The notes beneath the pieces were generated by a model, which was not told the origin of the DNA, searched no databases, and saw nothing but the letters and a program-made list of their open reading frames with translations. DNA of 39,655 nt from Ferruginibacter sp. (GTDB lineage: Bacteria > Bacteroidota > Bacteroidia > Chitinophagales > Chitinophagaceae), in the NCBI GenBank assembly GCA_030655145.1, contig JAURWD010000121.1, forward strand, positions 1 through 39,655, read 5' to 3'. A program made the translations under genes and the position numbers. Below are positions 27,645 through 36,275 of this stretch, one piece after another (within the stretch, counting starts at the first letter, position 1; every line of letters begins with the position of its first letter).

Positions 27645-28431
27645 AACTCGTATAATGGTTTTAGGTATGGCAGTGGTAGTGTTACTGTTAGGGAGCTTCT
27701 TCTATGCGTTCATCATCTCGCAACGTAAAAAGCTTAAGTACCAGCAAGACATGCAGCAGCTTCGCGAAACGCAGCAAAACCAACTGATCGAAGCAGCGGT
27801 GCGGAGCGAAGAGATCGAGCGGCACCGCATAGCCGAAATACTGCACGATGAGGTCGGCGCTATACTTTCCTCGTCCAAATTGCACATCCAGGGCATCAAG
27901 CTAGCAACGCTTGATACCCGCGACCAAGGCCTGTTCGCAAAGGGCAAAGAATTGTTGGACGATGGCATTCAAAAAGTTCGCGGCATTTCGCACAACCTGC
28001 ATTCCAACATTTTAAAAGAGTTTGGACTGAATGACGCCATCCGCCATTTCATCAACCAGACAGTGGACAGTACCATGATCAAAACGGCGACAAAACTGGA
28101 TGAGGCTTACACTACTGTGAATGCTGATAAAGACATCAGCATCTACCGCATGATTCAGGAGTTAGTGAACAATATTTTGAAACATTCCCAAGCCGATGAA
28201 TTGACAATCACCTCCGTGTATGAAAACAATCATTTGATGATCACGATTTTTCATACGGGAAAAGGAATTGATCAGCAACAATTTGAAGCACTGCGTTATA
28301 AGAAAGACGGGCTCGGACTAAAAAATATCATGAACCGAATAATTCTATTGAAGGGCTCAATAGATTTCTTCTCGGATGACCGCGGCTATTATGTAAAAAT
28401 TAATGCACCCATCAACAAAGAAATGGTATGA
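27625..28431 (+). CDS. NarL-type sensor histidine kinase
   Basis: A 268-residue kinase: one N-terminal transmembrane helix (about 11-32), a coiled-coil, a HisKA_3 domain with His74 in RHRIAEILHDEVGA, and a HATPase domain with an N box (QELVNNILKHS) and a DGLGLKN G2 box. The G1 box reads FHTGKG (His210) where DxGxG is usual. There is no periplasmic sensor domain, so the signal must arrive through the membrane anchor or the upstream membrane protein. Starts at 27625, 27637 and 27655 are possible. Its stop overlaps the regulator start (ATGA). Confidence 0.93.
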   Translation: MLLGMIETRIMVLGMAVVVLLLGSFFYAFIISQRKKLKYQQDMQQLRETQQNQLIEAAVRSEEIERHRIAEILHDEVGAILSSSKLHIQGIKLATLDTRDQGLFAKGKELLDDGIQKVRGISHNLHSNILKEFGLNDAIRHFINQTVDSTMIKTATKLDEAYTTVNADKDISIYRMIQELVNNILKHSQADELTITSVYENNHLMITIFHTGKGIDQQQFEALRYKKDGLGLKNIMNRIILLKGSIDFFSDDRGYYVKINAPINKEMV

Positions 28432-29078
28432 GTAAAATTCGCATCGCCATCGCCGATGATTATAAAATTTACCGCGATGGATTGAAGGTTGGGATCAGTG
28501 AAGATGAAAACCTGGAAGTTGTACAGGAAGCTGATAACGGGGAAGAGTTATTAAATGGCTTAAAAGAAAGTGCCCCGAACGTGATCATCATGGACCTGAA
28601 GATGCCCATCATGGATGGAACGGAAGCAACAAAGGAAGTGCGCAAAAATTTTCCTTCCATAAAAGTATTGGTGGTAACGATGTATGATGACGATAAGTTT
28701 ATCATTCACCTGATGGAGAATGGTGCGAATGGCTACCTGTTGAAAAATACCGATTCCGGTGAGATCAGGAAGTCAATTTATGCAGTGCATGAAAATGGCT
28801 ATTACTTCAATGACCTGGTGAATAAGGCCCTCTTGAAACGCCTCGTACTGAAAGGAAATTTAAAACCTTCTTTTAACCAGGATGTTGAATTTACCGAACG
28901 GGAACTGGAAGTATTAAAATTGATCTGCGAAGAAAAAACCGCCGCTGAAATTGGCAAAGAAATTTTCCTGAGTCCACGCTCCGTAGAAGGCATTCGTACA
29001 CGCCTGATCGAAAAAGTTGGCGTACGCAATACAGCCGGTCTCGTAATGTTTGCCATCAAAAAAGGAATTGTATCCTAA
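28428..29078 (+). CDS. NarL/LuxR-type response regulator
   Basis: A 216-residue regulator with a receiver (Asp10, Asp11; phosphoacceptor Asp56 in IIMDLKMP; Lys106 in YLLKN) and a C-terminal LuxR-type HTH (about 150-210; FTERELEVLKLICEEKTAAE then SPRSVEGIRTRLIEK). It is the cognate partner of the kinase with which it overlaps by four bases. It may bind the palindrome at 26354-26371 upstream of its own operon. Confidence 0.95.
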   Translation: MSKIRIAIADDYKIYRDGLKVGISEDENLEVVQEADNGEELLNGLKESAPNVIIMDLKMPIMDGTEATKEVRKNFPSIKVLVVTMYDDDKFIIHLMENGANGYLLKNTDSGEIRKSIYAVHENGYYFNDLVNKALLKRLVLKGNLKPSFNQDVEFTERELEVLKLICEEKTAAEIGKEIFLSPRSVEGIRTRLIEKVGVRNTAGLVMFAIKKGIVS

Positions 29079-29173
29079 CATAAAGAGTTGGTTGTAGCAA
29101 ACTTGAATCCCTCTCTGTCTGCTCCTATTCACCACCGACGCATAATCACCTTCAATATTCAACATTCAAAAAT

Positions 29174-30163
29174 TCAAAATTTCGTCGGTTGTTTCATCAT
29201 CAAGTCTTCAATGATCGTTGCAATCTCAGCAGGTGATTTCCGAAACGTCAAGTAAGTAAATTTATCTCCGGGTATCAACACATTTTTCCCATCATCTGCA
29301 ACAGCAAAATTTACTTTACGAGTATTGAAGTATGGCGCAATTCCGCGGATCGCTGCCAACACGGCCGTCTGGTCCCAGCTGTTTCGGCCGAGCTTATTCT
29401 TGTCTTTTTCCAAAGCAATTTTATAGGCATCTTTTACCGGGCTGTTGGTTATTGATTTATTATTAACAAGGCGAATGCCACTCAATACTTTTTCACCGAT
29501 CTCGAAGCCACTGATGACTACGGGTGTGGGCCAGTCGGCAAAAACTTTCTGCGAAGCGGCTGCGTCAACCATCACATTAAATTCATATCCCTCGGTCCCA
29601 TCATTCTTATCCAGTCTTGCAGCCATGGAAACCAACTGTTTTACCTTTTTTGTAACCAGTTCCTTGCCAGTCAGCGTTGAAAATTCATCCGGCGGAGATT
29701 CCAGCAGGTCTGCGAGGTTTGTAAAAAATCCCACGCTAACGATGGTAACACTTTGGTCAGGCTGAGCGGCGAGGATCTTGCGATACAATTGAACGGCTTC
29801 AACTGCTGCTACATTAGACCGCAGTGCATGCGGGTATTTTTCATTGATCGCCTGCGCCCATCGCTGTGAGCAATCTTTATTGGGAAGCGCTTTTTTTGTG
29901 ATACCGATCGGGATGGCTGTCCTTTTGAAATAAGTGTTCAGTACACTCAGCGTGGGAACCGTGGTTTCAAAGGCGTTACAGGAGATCGTAGCCAGGATAG
30001 TCGCTTCGCCCTTATCGGCCAACGCATGTAACATTGCCATTGCACCAACGTCGTCGTAATCGGGCGCAATGTCTGTATCAAATATGATCGGGACAGGTTT
30101 TGGCTTTTGTGAAAAGGCCAGGAATACCAACGCGACACCAAGGACAAGCAATATTTTTTTCAT
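29174..30163 (-). CDS. exported inosine/uridine-type nucleoside hydrolase
   Basis: A 329-residue member of the IUNH family from ATG 30163, with an N-terminal hydrophobic signal (MKKILLVLGVALVFLAF) suggesting a periplasmic enzyme. The calcium-binding motif is the form IIFDTDIAPDYDDVGA (27-41; Asp29, Asp31, Asp35, Asp37 and Asp38 as candidate ligands). VSVGFFTNLADLL is the second conserved stretch. It should split the N-glycosidic bond of ribonucleosides, probably for salvage. It lies 124 bp downstream of the TMEM220 gene on the same strand. Confidence 0.9.
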   Translation of the reverse strand: MKKILLVLGVALVFLAFSQKPKPVPIIFDTDIAPDYDDVGAMAMLHALADKGEATILATISCNAFETTVPTLSVLNTYFKRTAIPIGITKKALPNKDCSQRWAQAINEKYPHALRSNVAAVEAVQLYRKILAAQPDQSVTIVSVGFFTNLADLLESPPDEFSTLTGKELVTKKVKQLVSMAARLDKNDGTEGYEFNVMVDAAASQKVFADWPTPVVISGFEIGEKVLSGIRLVNNKSITNSPVKDAYKIALEKDKNKLGRNSWDQTAVLAAIRGIAPYFNTRKVNFAVADDGKNVLIPGDKFTYLTFRKSPAEIATIIEDLMMKQPTKF

Positions 30164-30287
30164 ACAACGATTTTTAAATGGCACGCTTACGCGAAGAAAG
30201 ATAGACCAGCTGATTTATATAACGCAGACGCACAAACGCAAATTAGTCAATGTACTTTTTTGAATCTCAGCAGTTTGAAAGCAGCAA

Positions 30288-30671
30288 TTAGCCAGCCTGC
30301 CTGCTTTGCTTTTTTGCAAAGAAATAATTAATACTCAACACAACAATTAAAATCAGCAGGCCAAAAAACTCGCGGGATTCTTCGATCCAGGGACGTTCGG
30401 CTTTCATCGTTGCTGCAATGCTTTCCGCATCATGCAATTGTATCCAGTCCAGTAATCCATTCCGGTCAAAAACTTTGTACACTGCGTAGCCCCCGTAAAC
30501 AATTATTCCCGCCAGGTAGGCTTTCAAATAATATTTTCCGCGGGCAGCCAGGTAACAAAGGACAGCCGTATAGCTGTAGATCGCTATCCAAAGCCAGGGG
30601 TCCGGATCGTTGTACTGCAGCGCTGCGAAAAGGACGAAAAGAATGCAGCAAATAATATTAAATAGTTTCAT
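30288..30671 (-). CDS. TMEM220-family membrane protein
   Basis: A 127-residue protein from ATG 30671 with about four hydrophobic helices. The start MKLFNIICCILFVLFAALQYNDPDPWLW contains the QYNDPDP motif that marks TMEM220-like proteins in bacteria and animals. The end (REFFGLLILIVVLSINYFFAKKQ) is a helix with a basic tail. No function is known for the bacterial members. Confidence 0.82.
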   Translation of the reverse strand: MKLFNIICCILFVLFAALQYNDPDPWLWIAIYSYTAVLCYLAARGKYYLKAYLAGIIVYGGYAVYKVFDRNGLLDWIQLHDAESIAATMKAERPWIEESREFFGLLILIVVLSINYFFAKKQSRQAG

Positions 30672-30757
30672 GATCGGCTTCAATGTACTACAAAATACTT
30701 TAGATGGACATTGAGGAAACAATTGACCTGGCAGCTGGTTTAATTAAAACTACTGAC

Positions 30758-30765
30758 TACTTTTG
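30758..30765 (+). promoter_or_regulatory. candidate -7 box of the TonB-dependent receptor gene
   Basis: TACTTTTG matches TAnnTTTG exactly, 25 bases before the start codon at 30791. The -33 region (near 30735) shows only CTGG, a weak match to TTTG. Confidence 0.45.
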
Positions 30766-30790
30766 AGCCCCGCTTTCATTAGGGTTTTTT

Positions 30791-33229
30791 ATGAATAAAT
30801 TTAGTGTTGCATTTTACAAAGTTGCCTGCTTGTGCTGCCTGCTGTGCATGTCACTCTCGAACCTCTCGGGGCAAACAGCTTCCACGTCCCAGGTAGTTGG
30901 AAGCGTTTTCGATGCCCAGACGAACCGTCCGCTTGGCCTCTCCAGTATACAGGTTTTTACTACCAAGGATGGCAAGCTGGTCAGCGGAAGCCTGGCATCA
31001 GATTCGGGCACTTTTTCAATCAGCCTCGACGCAGGTGATTTTTATGTTACCATTGATTTTATGGGGTACAAGGCTTTCAAATCAAACTCTTTCGTTATCT
31101 CCCCGGCTCAGCCCAATCAAAACCTTGGTGTCATCAAAATCCAAAGCAACACAAACACCCTCCAGGAAGTTGTGGTGCAGGCAGAGAAAAGCACGATGCA
31201 GTTGACGCTGGATAAAAAAATATTTAATGTCGGCAAGGACCTTGCGAATGCCGGTGGGTCAGCTTCCGATATCCTCACCAATATCCCTTCTGTTTCGGTG
31301 GACCCCGAGGGAAATGTAAAACTTCGCGGAAGTGATAATGTGCGCATCCTCATCGATGGCAAACCTTCGGGCCTCGTGAGCCTAAAAGGTGGCAGTGGTT
31401 TACAACAGTTACAGGCAAACATGGTCGAAAGCGTTGAGATCATCACCAATCCCTCTGCCCGCTACGAGGCTGAAGGCATGGCTGGGATCATCAACATCAT
31501 TTTGAAGAAAGAACGTCGCCAGGGTTTTAATGGCTCCGTTGAACTAACGACCGGTACCCCAACAAATCTTGGTGCTGCCGCCAATCTAAACTACCGCCAT
31601 AAGAAAGTCAACTTTTTTATCAACTATGGCATCGCCTACCGCAAACAACCAAATGTTGGAAACCTATACCAGGAAGTTTATACGGCCGATACGACCTTCT
31701 TCCTGGAACAAAAAAACAAAGGAGAGTTGACCGGGTTTAACAACAACATACGCGGTGGACTGGATTTCTACCTGACAGAAAAAGATGTTTTCACTGCAGC
31801 CATGTTATACCGGCGCAGCCAGGGAAACCGGTACACGACGATCAACTACCGGGATTTTGCACTGAACAAGACAAACCTAACGGGAACCTCTACCCGCACA
31901 CAGGATGAGGATGAAACAGAGCCTAATTCAGAATATTCCCTGAACTATAAAAAATCATTTGCTGGCAAGGGACATGAATTGATCGCTGAAGTAAAATACA
32001 TCGACTATTGGGAAAACTCTGACCAGCTATTTACCCAGCAATACTATACGCCACAGGGAACCGAGGATGCATCCAGGTCACTGTTGCAGCGCTCGTTGAA
32101 TGATGAATTTGAAAAGCAATGGCTGTTCCAACTGGATTATGTAAAGCCGCTGGGAGAAGACGGAAAGTTTGAAACGGGCGTAAGAAGCAGTATAAGGAAT
32201 ATGGTGAATGATTATGTTGTAACACAACGCAACAACAGTGGTGGCTTTGAGCCACTGCCAGGGCTCGATAATATTTTTGTATACGATGAAGACATTCACA
32301 GCGCCTACGGTATACTTGGGAACAAACACAAAAAGTTTTCCTACCAGGGAGGCTTACGTGCAGAATGGACCGAGGTGAAAACAACCTTGAAGGAGACAAA
32401 CGAAGTGACCCCGCGGAGCTATGTCAATTTGTTCCCCAGTGCGCATTTTACCCTGAGCCTGCCAAAGGATAATGCGCTGCAACTTAGTTATAGCCGCCGC
32501 GTACGCCGCCCATTTTACAATGATCTAAGTCCCTACGTAACGTTCTCGGATAGTCGCAATTTTTTTAGTGGCAACCCCGATCTCAACCCTGAATTCAGCA
32601 ATGTGATTGAAGTAGGACAATTGAAAACTTTTGCCAAAGGAAGTTATACTTCCGCTCTTTATTACAGGAGCACGAAAGGGAAGATCGAACGTATCCGGAC
32701 TGTAGACACCGCAGGAAATTCGGTTACCAGAACAGAAAATTTATTATCGGAAAATGCCTTTGGGTTAGAATTTACCGGCCAGTATTCGCCGGTTAAATGG
32801 TGGAAGGTGGATCTTAATTTTAACTTCTTCCAGGCGGAAATTGATGGAAGTAATATCAAGCAGGATTATAAAACCAAGACCTACAGTTGGTTTGCCCGCC
32901 AGACTTCGCGGTTTATGTTCAAGCATAATTTCGATGTGCAACTAAGAACAAATTATGAAGCTCCTCAAAAAACGGCGCAGGGCACACGTAAATCTTTGTA
33001 CTACCTCGACCTCTCCATGAGTAAAGATGTGTTGAAGGGTAAGGGAACAGTTAACCTGAATGTGTTAGATGTGTTTAATACCAGGCGAAATCGCTCTATC
33101 ACAGAGGGTAGTAATTTTTATGCGGAAAGCGATTTCCAGTTTCGCAGGCGCCAAATTAATCTCAGTCTCAGTTACCGCATTCGCCAGGCGAAGCCTGCGG
33201 TTAAAGCAAAGAAAGCAGATGAGGAATAA
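30791..33229 (+). CDS. TonB-dependent outer-membrane receptor
   Basis: An 812-residue outer-membrane protein. A signal peptide (about 1-27) is followed by a carboxypeptidase-regulatory-like beta sandwich (about 35-115; VVGSVFDAQTNRPLGLSSIQ), a plug (about 125-240; LQEVVVQAEKS through VESVEIITNPSARYEAEG to INIILKK), and a barrel of the OMP_b-brl_3 type. It is not SusC: there is no SusD gene beside it and it is shorter. Such receptors take up siderophores, peptides or unknown substrates. The C-terminus ends in a charged tail (AKPAVKAKKADEE) rather than an aromatic residue. The gene is monocistronic. Confidence 0.93.
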   Translation: MNKFSVAFYKVACLCCLLCMSLSNLSGQTASTSQVVGSVFDAQTNRPLGLSSIQVFTTKDGKLVSGSLASDSGTFSISLDAGDFYVTIDFMGYKAFKSNSFVISPAQPNQNLGVIKIQSNTNTLQEVVVQAEKSTMQLTLDKKIFNVGKDLANAGGSASDILTNIPSVSVDPEGNVKLRGSDNVRILIDGKPSGLVSLKGGSGLQQLQANMVESVEIITNPSARYEAEGMAGIINIILKKERRQGFNGSVELTTGTPTNLGAAANLNYRHKKVNFFINYGIAYRKQPNVGNLYQEVYTADTTFFLEQKNKGELTGFNNNIRGGLDFYLTEKDVFTAAMLYRRSQGNRYTTINYRDFALNKTNLTGTSTRTQDEDETEPNSEYSLNYKKSFAGKGHELIAEVKYIDYWENSDQLFTQQYYTPQGTEDASRSLLQRSLNDEFEKQWLFQLDYVKPLGEDGKFETGVRSSIRNMVNDYVVTQRNNSGGFEPLPGLDNIFVYDEDIHSAYGILGNKHKKFSYQGGLRAEWTEVKTTLKETNEVTPRSYVNLFPSAHFTLSLPKDNALQLSYSRRVRRPFYNDLSPYVTFSDSRNFFSGNPDLNPEFSNVIEVGQLKTFAKGSYTSALYYRSTKGKIERIRTVDTAGNSVTRTENLLSENAFGLEFTGQYSPVKWWKVDLNFNFFQAEIDGSNIKQDYKTKTYSWFARQTSRFMFKHNFDVQLRTNYEAPQKTAQGTRKSLYYLDLSMSKDVLKGKGTVNLNVLDVFNTRRNRSITEGSNFYAESDFQFRRRQINLSLSYRIRQAKPAVKAKKADEE

Positions 33230-33291
33230 ATAAGCCGGTAAAGATGACTGCAAGTAGTGCAAGTTCAATCTAACTGGAACGATTTCCTGGC

Positions 33292-33483
33292 CTAGTTATT
33301 TTCACACACCACTTCCTGGATATTGCATACGCGGCAGATGAGGGTAGTATTGTTCCAGCCGCCCGGGTAAGAAGCCCAATCAATATTTATTTCGCAATCG
33401 CTGGATCCACAGGTTCCGCAAGCGATTTCAAAATTGTGTAGCGGCTTTGGAGCATAGCTGTTTACCTTAACATGTACACTCAT
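33292..33483 (-). CDS. small Cys-rich protein, probably zinc-binding
   Basis: A 63-residue protein with Cys22, Cys25, Cys30, Cys50, Cys53 and Cys60, arranged as CxxCxxxxC and CxxC. This looks like a zinc ribbon or rubredoxin-type knuckle. No signal peptide or other domain is seen, and I know no family. The frame begins with ATG, has normal codon use and sits in a minus-strand slot convergent with the receptor gene. Confidence 0.55.
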   Translation of the reverse strand: MSVHVKVNSYAPKPLHNFEIACGTCGSSDCEINIDWASYPGGWNNTTLICRVCNIQEVVCENN

Positions 33484-33559
33484 ATCTCACTTTTATTATT
33501 GATCATATTTTTTATAGGGATCGATTTTTTTTACTTTATTGTACCGCGAAAAAAAGTAT

Positions 33560-34594
33560 TTACGCGTACAGGTTAGGTGCTGTATTGAAGACTGGATTCA
33601 GGCGTTGATGCCAGTATGGGTAAATTGGTGGAACCTCGCTTACCGCATCCAGGCGCTTTACTTGTTCAGTTGCCAGGTTCCAGTCAACGGCAGCAAGATT
33701 TTGCTTGAGTTGCTCTTCGTTTCTTGCACCAATAATGATGTTATCAACCGTCGGGCGTTGCAATAACCAATTGAGTGAAACCTGGGCAAGACTCTTTCCT
33801 GTTTCAGCTGCAATTTCATCAAGTACGTCAACAATTCCATGAAGAAACTCCGGTGCTTTTTCCGGCCCATGACTACCCAGCTTTTCATGCCTGGAACCTG
33901 CAGGTACTGGTTGACCGCGACGAAACTTACCCGTGAGCTGACCTCCGGCTAAAGGGCTCCAAACGATGGTGCCGATTTTTTGATCAATGGCAAGTGGCAT
34001 CAGTTCCCACTCAAAATCACGGTCGAGCAATGAATAATAAGCCTGGTGAGCGACATACTTGCTCCATCCATACCGCTCTGAAACCGACAGCGATTTCATC
34101 AGGTGCCAACCGGAAAAATTGGAGCAGGCAATGTAACGCACCTTACCAGTTTGCACGAGTTGATCGAGTGTTTTTAAAGTTTCATACACTGGGGTATTCG
34201 CGTCAAAGCCATGCATGTGGTAAATATCTATGTGATCTGTTTGCAGTCGCCTCAAGCTTTCTTCGCATTGTTTAATTAAATGAAAACGGGAAGAGCCATA
34301 GTCATTCACACCATCGCCCATATTAAAAGTCGCCTTGGTAGAAATCAGCACGTTATTCCGATGACCTTCAAGTGCCTTACCAAGAATCTCTTCAGACATG
34401 CCGCGGGAGTAGGTGTTGGCGGTGTCAAATAAATTTACGCCTGCATCCAGGCAAAGATTGATCAAGTGCTTTGCTTCGTCTACCTGCGTAGTGCCCCAGG
34501 CTTCAAAGAATTTATTACCTCCGCCAAAGGTGGCGGTGCCGAAACTTAACACGGGTATCCGTAATCCGGTATTGCCCAATTGCCTGTATTCCAT
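33560..34594 (-). CDS. aldo/keto reductase
   Basis: A 344-residue NADPH-dependent oxidoreductase of the AKR superfamily, YajO/Tas-like group, from ATG 34594 (MEYRQLGNTG); the frame extends upstream without homology. The catalytic tetrad is complete: Asp57 and Tyr62 in LFDTANTYSRG, Lys87 in ISTKATF and His128 in YHMHGFD. The C-terminal IIIGARNEEQLKQNL motif is the NADP-binding end. Cytoplasmic; the substrate, probably an aldehyde or sugar, is not evident. Confidence 0.94.
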   Translation of the reverse strand: MEYRQLGNTGLRIPVLSFGTATFGGGNKFFEAWGTTQVDEAKHLINLCLDAGVNLFDTANTYSRGMSEEILGKALEGHRNNVLISTKATFNMGDGVNDYGSSRFHLIKQCEESLRRLQTDHIDIYHMHGFDANTPVYETLKTLDQLVQTGKVRYIACSNFSGWHLMKSLSVSERYGWSKYVAHQAYYSLLDRDFEWELMPLAIDQKIGTIVWSPLAGGQLTGKFRRGQPVPAGSRHEKLGSHGPEKAPEFLHGIVDVLDEIAAETGKSLAQVSLNWLLQRPTVDNIIIGARNEEQLKQNLAAVDWNLATEQVKRLDAVSEVPPIYPYWHQRLNPVFNTAPNLYA

Positions 34595-35104
34595 ACAAAA
34601 AGTTTTACATGAAGTGGAGTGTGGTCGTCTACAGATGAACTGTCGATAACCGGAGAGCAAAAGTAAAACAGTTTGAGTTGGATGTGGGCGATACCTACAA
34701 TTTCTTCCGGCAACGTGGAAGGTTAAATGGCATTAGCAGTTCGACTTGTAAACAACTTTTGGTGATTCTTCGGCGAATTTCGAAATCTAGTTCAGGCAGA
34801 TTAAGAAGAATGATTCTTTGATCACTACACCTGCCATTACCAGTTCGTGACTGATGACTCTGATTGGGTTCATATAGGATATTTTTCAAATTTTAACGCA
34901 GCAGGAATTTCATTATTGCGTGTAGGGTGCTGCGCAGGGAGATAATGGTTTTTACCTACGGTTGAAGTAGATAATTTGCTACAACGCATGAATTGATGTT
35001 GTGTGTTGAGCCGCTCCGTAGGATTGCGGTAAGTCAATTTGTTTCACGGGTTGACTTTGTTTTTTATTAATTCGTTATCTTTTTTTGAGTTAAATTTTAC
35101 ACTG

Positions 35105-35440
35105 CGTCACAGTCGCCTCCGCAGCCGGCGAGGCTGCGTCATTGCAACGGCTGGTGTGTGAAATGCAGCGTCAAATTCTTTGCACTAATTGACTCAGTTT
35201 CTTATTTTATTTCTTGTTCCTGTTTAGAGTTTTTGTTGTTCGTTACTTTTTTCACTTTGCCGCAGTCGCCTCTTCAGCCGGCGGGGCTGCGTCATTGCAA
35301 CGCTGCTGCTTTCGCTTCTTTGAAAAATCTCGCTGACGCTCGATGTTTTCAATGCCGACTTCGTCGTCACCGAACCGAAAGAGGCAGCTTATGCAACGAC
35401 TGGTGAAATGAAATGCAGCGTCAATTTGTTACACTTATTA
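35105..35440. repeat. imperfect tandem repeat with a 96-bp length difference
   Basis: CAGTCGCCTC occurs at 35110 and again at 35263. Both copies continue through a small hairpin (GCAGCC/GGCTGC at 35121-35137; CAGCC/GGCTG at 35275-35289) to TGCGTCATTGCAACG and end with ATGCAGCGTCAA (35163 and 35413). Copy 2 carries 96 extra bases, bounded by two TGCAACG copies (35296 and 35392). The T-rich sequence before each copy is also alike. Confidence 0.75.
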
Positions 35441-35544
35441 ACTCTTTTTTTTTATTGTCAGGCGATCAACCAACTCAATTCAATAAACTGTTCGTACAGC
35501 TAATGAATGAAATAGACAAGAGTAACAAAGTCAAGAAGAAGTAA
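35413..35544 (+). CDS. possible 43-residue peptide, doubtful
   Basis: ATG at the end of repeat copy 2 opens a 43-codon frame. The second half (QFNKLFVQLMNEIDKSNKVK) looks like an amphipathic, lysine-rich helix rather than random translation. It may be the tail of a decayed gene. I found no family and no promoter. Confidence 0.15.
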   Translation: MQRQFVTLINSFFLLSGDQPTQFNKLFVQLMNEIDKSNKVKKK

Positions 35545-35761
35545 CTGGTAAAAGCGGTAGTTGGGAGTTTCGAAACGAGGCAAACTTTTCAACCGAAGCC
35601 ACGATAATATGAGGCTTAGGTAAAGCAAGGCTTTTGAAATTGCAGAAGGTCACTGGTAATGGTTGAACAACATAAACGCATCAATGACCTGACATTTAAA
35701 CTGTCGTGGGCGGGCCGGTCAAAAGAGGCGGAACCATTTTTTTTGACCTTGATTTTTTTGG

Positions 35762-35792
35762 TTACTTTTTTTTAACTAAGAAAAAAAAGTAA
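35762..35792. repeat. 12-bp A/T hairpin
   Basis: TTACTTTTTTTT and AAAAAAAAGTAA pair perfectly around the loop AACTAAG. It lies 66 bp past the hxlR-type gene on the minus strand and could act as a terminator there, but the stem is almost all A-T. Confidence 0.6.
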
Positions 35793-35857
35793 ACAAACTC
35801 TTCATGAAAAGTAAAGAATAACAGATCTGAAAAAGCTGAATGCTATTTTCTCAATTA

Positions 35858-36256
35858 TTAAACAGAAACCCCCTCTTCAACAGAAGAATGCAAACTACTC
35901 TTCACCTTTTCGCGGTGCCGGGCTCCCCAATCCCCGAGTGCCTTCAACACTTCATCCAGTGACCCACTGTACTCTGTTAATTCATATTCAACCACAACCG
36001 GGGTACCGGTAAACACATTCCGTTTCACAAAGCCATTTAACTCCAGGTCTTTCAATTCGTTCGAAAGCACCTTCGCTGAAATGCCATCCAGCAACCGCTG
36101 TAATTCGTTAAACCGCTTCGCGCCATCGGTCATGGCAATGATGATACGCAGTTTCCACTTTCCTCCAATGGCGTACAATGCATCTGCTACGGCAAGTAAA
36201 CTTGCTTTGCATTGGGAATGTGTGGGTCGTTCCTGGCCTGATCCTAATCTTTTCAT
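35858..36256 (-). CDS. HxlR-family transcriptional regulator
   Basis: A 132-residue winged-helix regulator of the HxlR/MarR-like group. Cys16 lies before the first helix, as in many redox- or aldehyde-sensing members. The core is ADALYAIGGKWKLRIIIAM (the family hallmark with GGKW), then RFNELQRLLDGISAKVLSNE as the recognition region and VVVEYELTEYS for the wing and helix start. It is transcribed away from YceI and pirin genes, across a region with operator-like repeats, and probably represses them and itself. Confidence 0.92.
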   Translation of the reverse strand: MKRLGSGQERPTHSQCKASLLAVADALYAIGGKWKLRIIIAMTDGAKRFNELQRLLDGISAKVLSNELKDLELNGFVKRNVFTGTPVVVEYELTEYSGSLDEVLKALGDWGARHREKVKSSLHSSVEEGVSV

Positions 36257-36275
36257 ACAAATAATTTTTTATATA

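Larger units (their letters stand above)
34595..35857. other. 1.26-kb gene-poor region with repeats
   Basis: Between the aldo/keto reductase and HxlR genes I find no gene above 60 codons that looks real. The region contains an imperfect tandem repeat (35105-35440), a 12-bp A/T hairpin (35762-35792), and a possible 43-codon frame (35413-35544). The segment 35700-35760 has a GC-rich GGGCGGGCCGG run followed by T-rich DNA, a look I associate with repetitive intergenic DNA of Bacteroidota. Confidence 0.6.

Noticed and set aside
35158-35406. 82-codon frame across the tandem repeat
   Set aside because: Its sequence is the translation of the repeat and its hairpins; there is no domain or signal, and copy 1 does not keep the frame.
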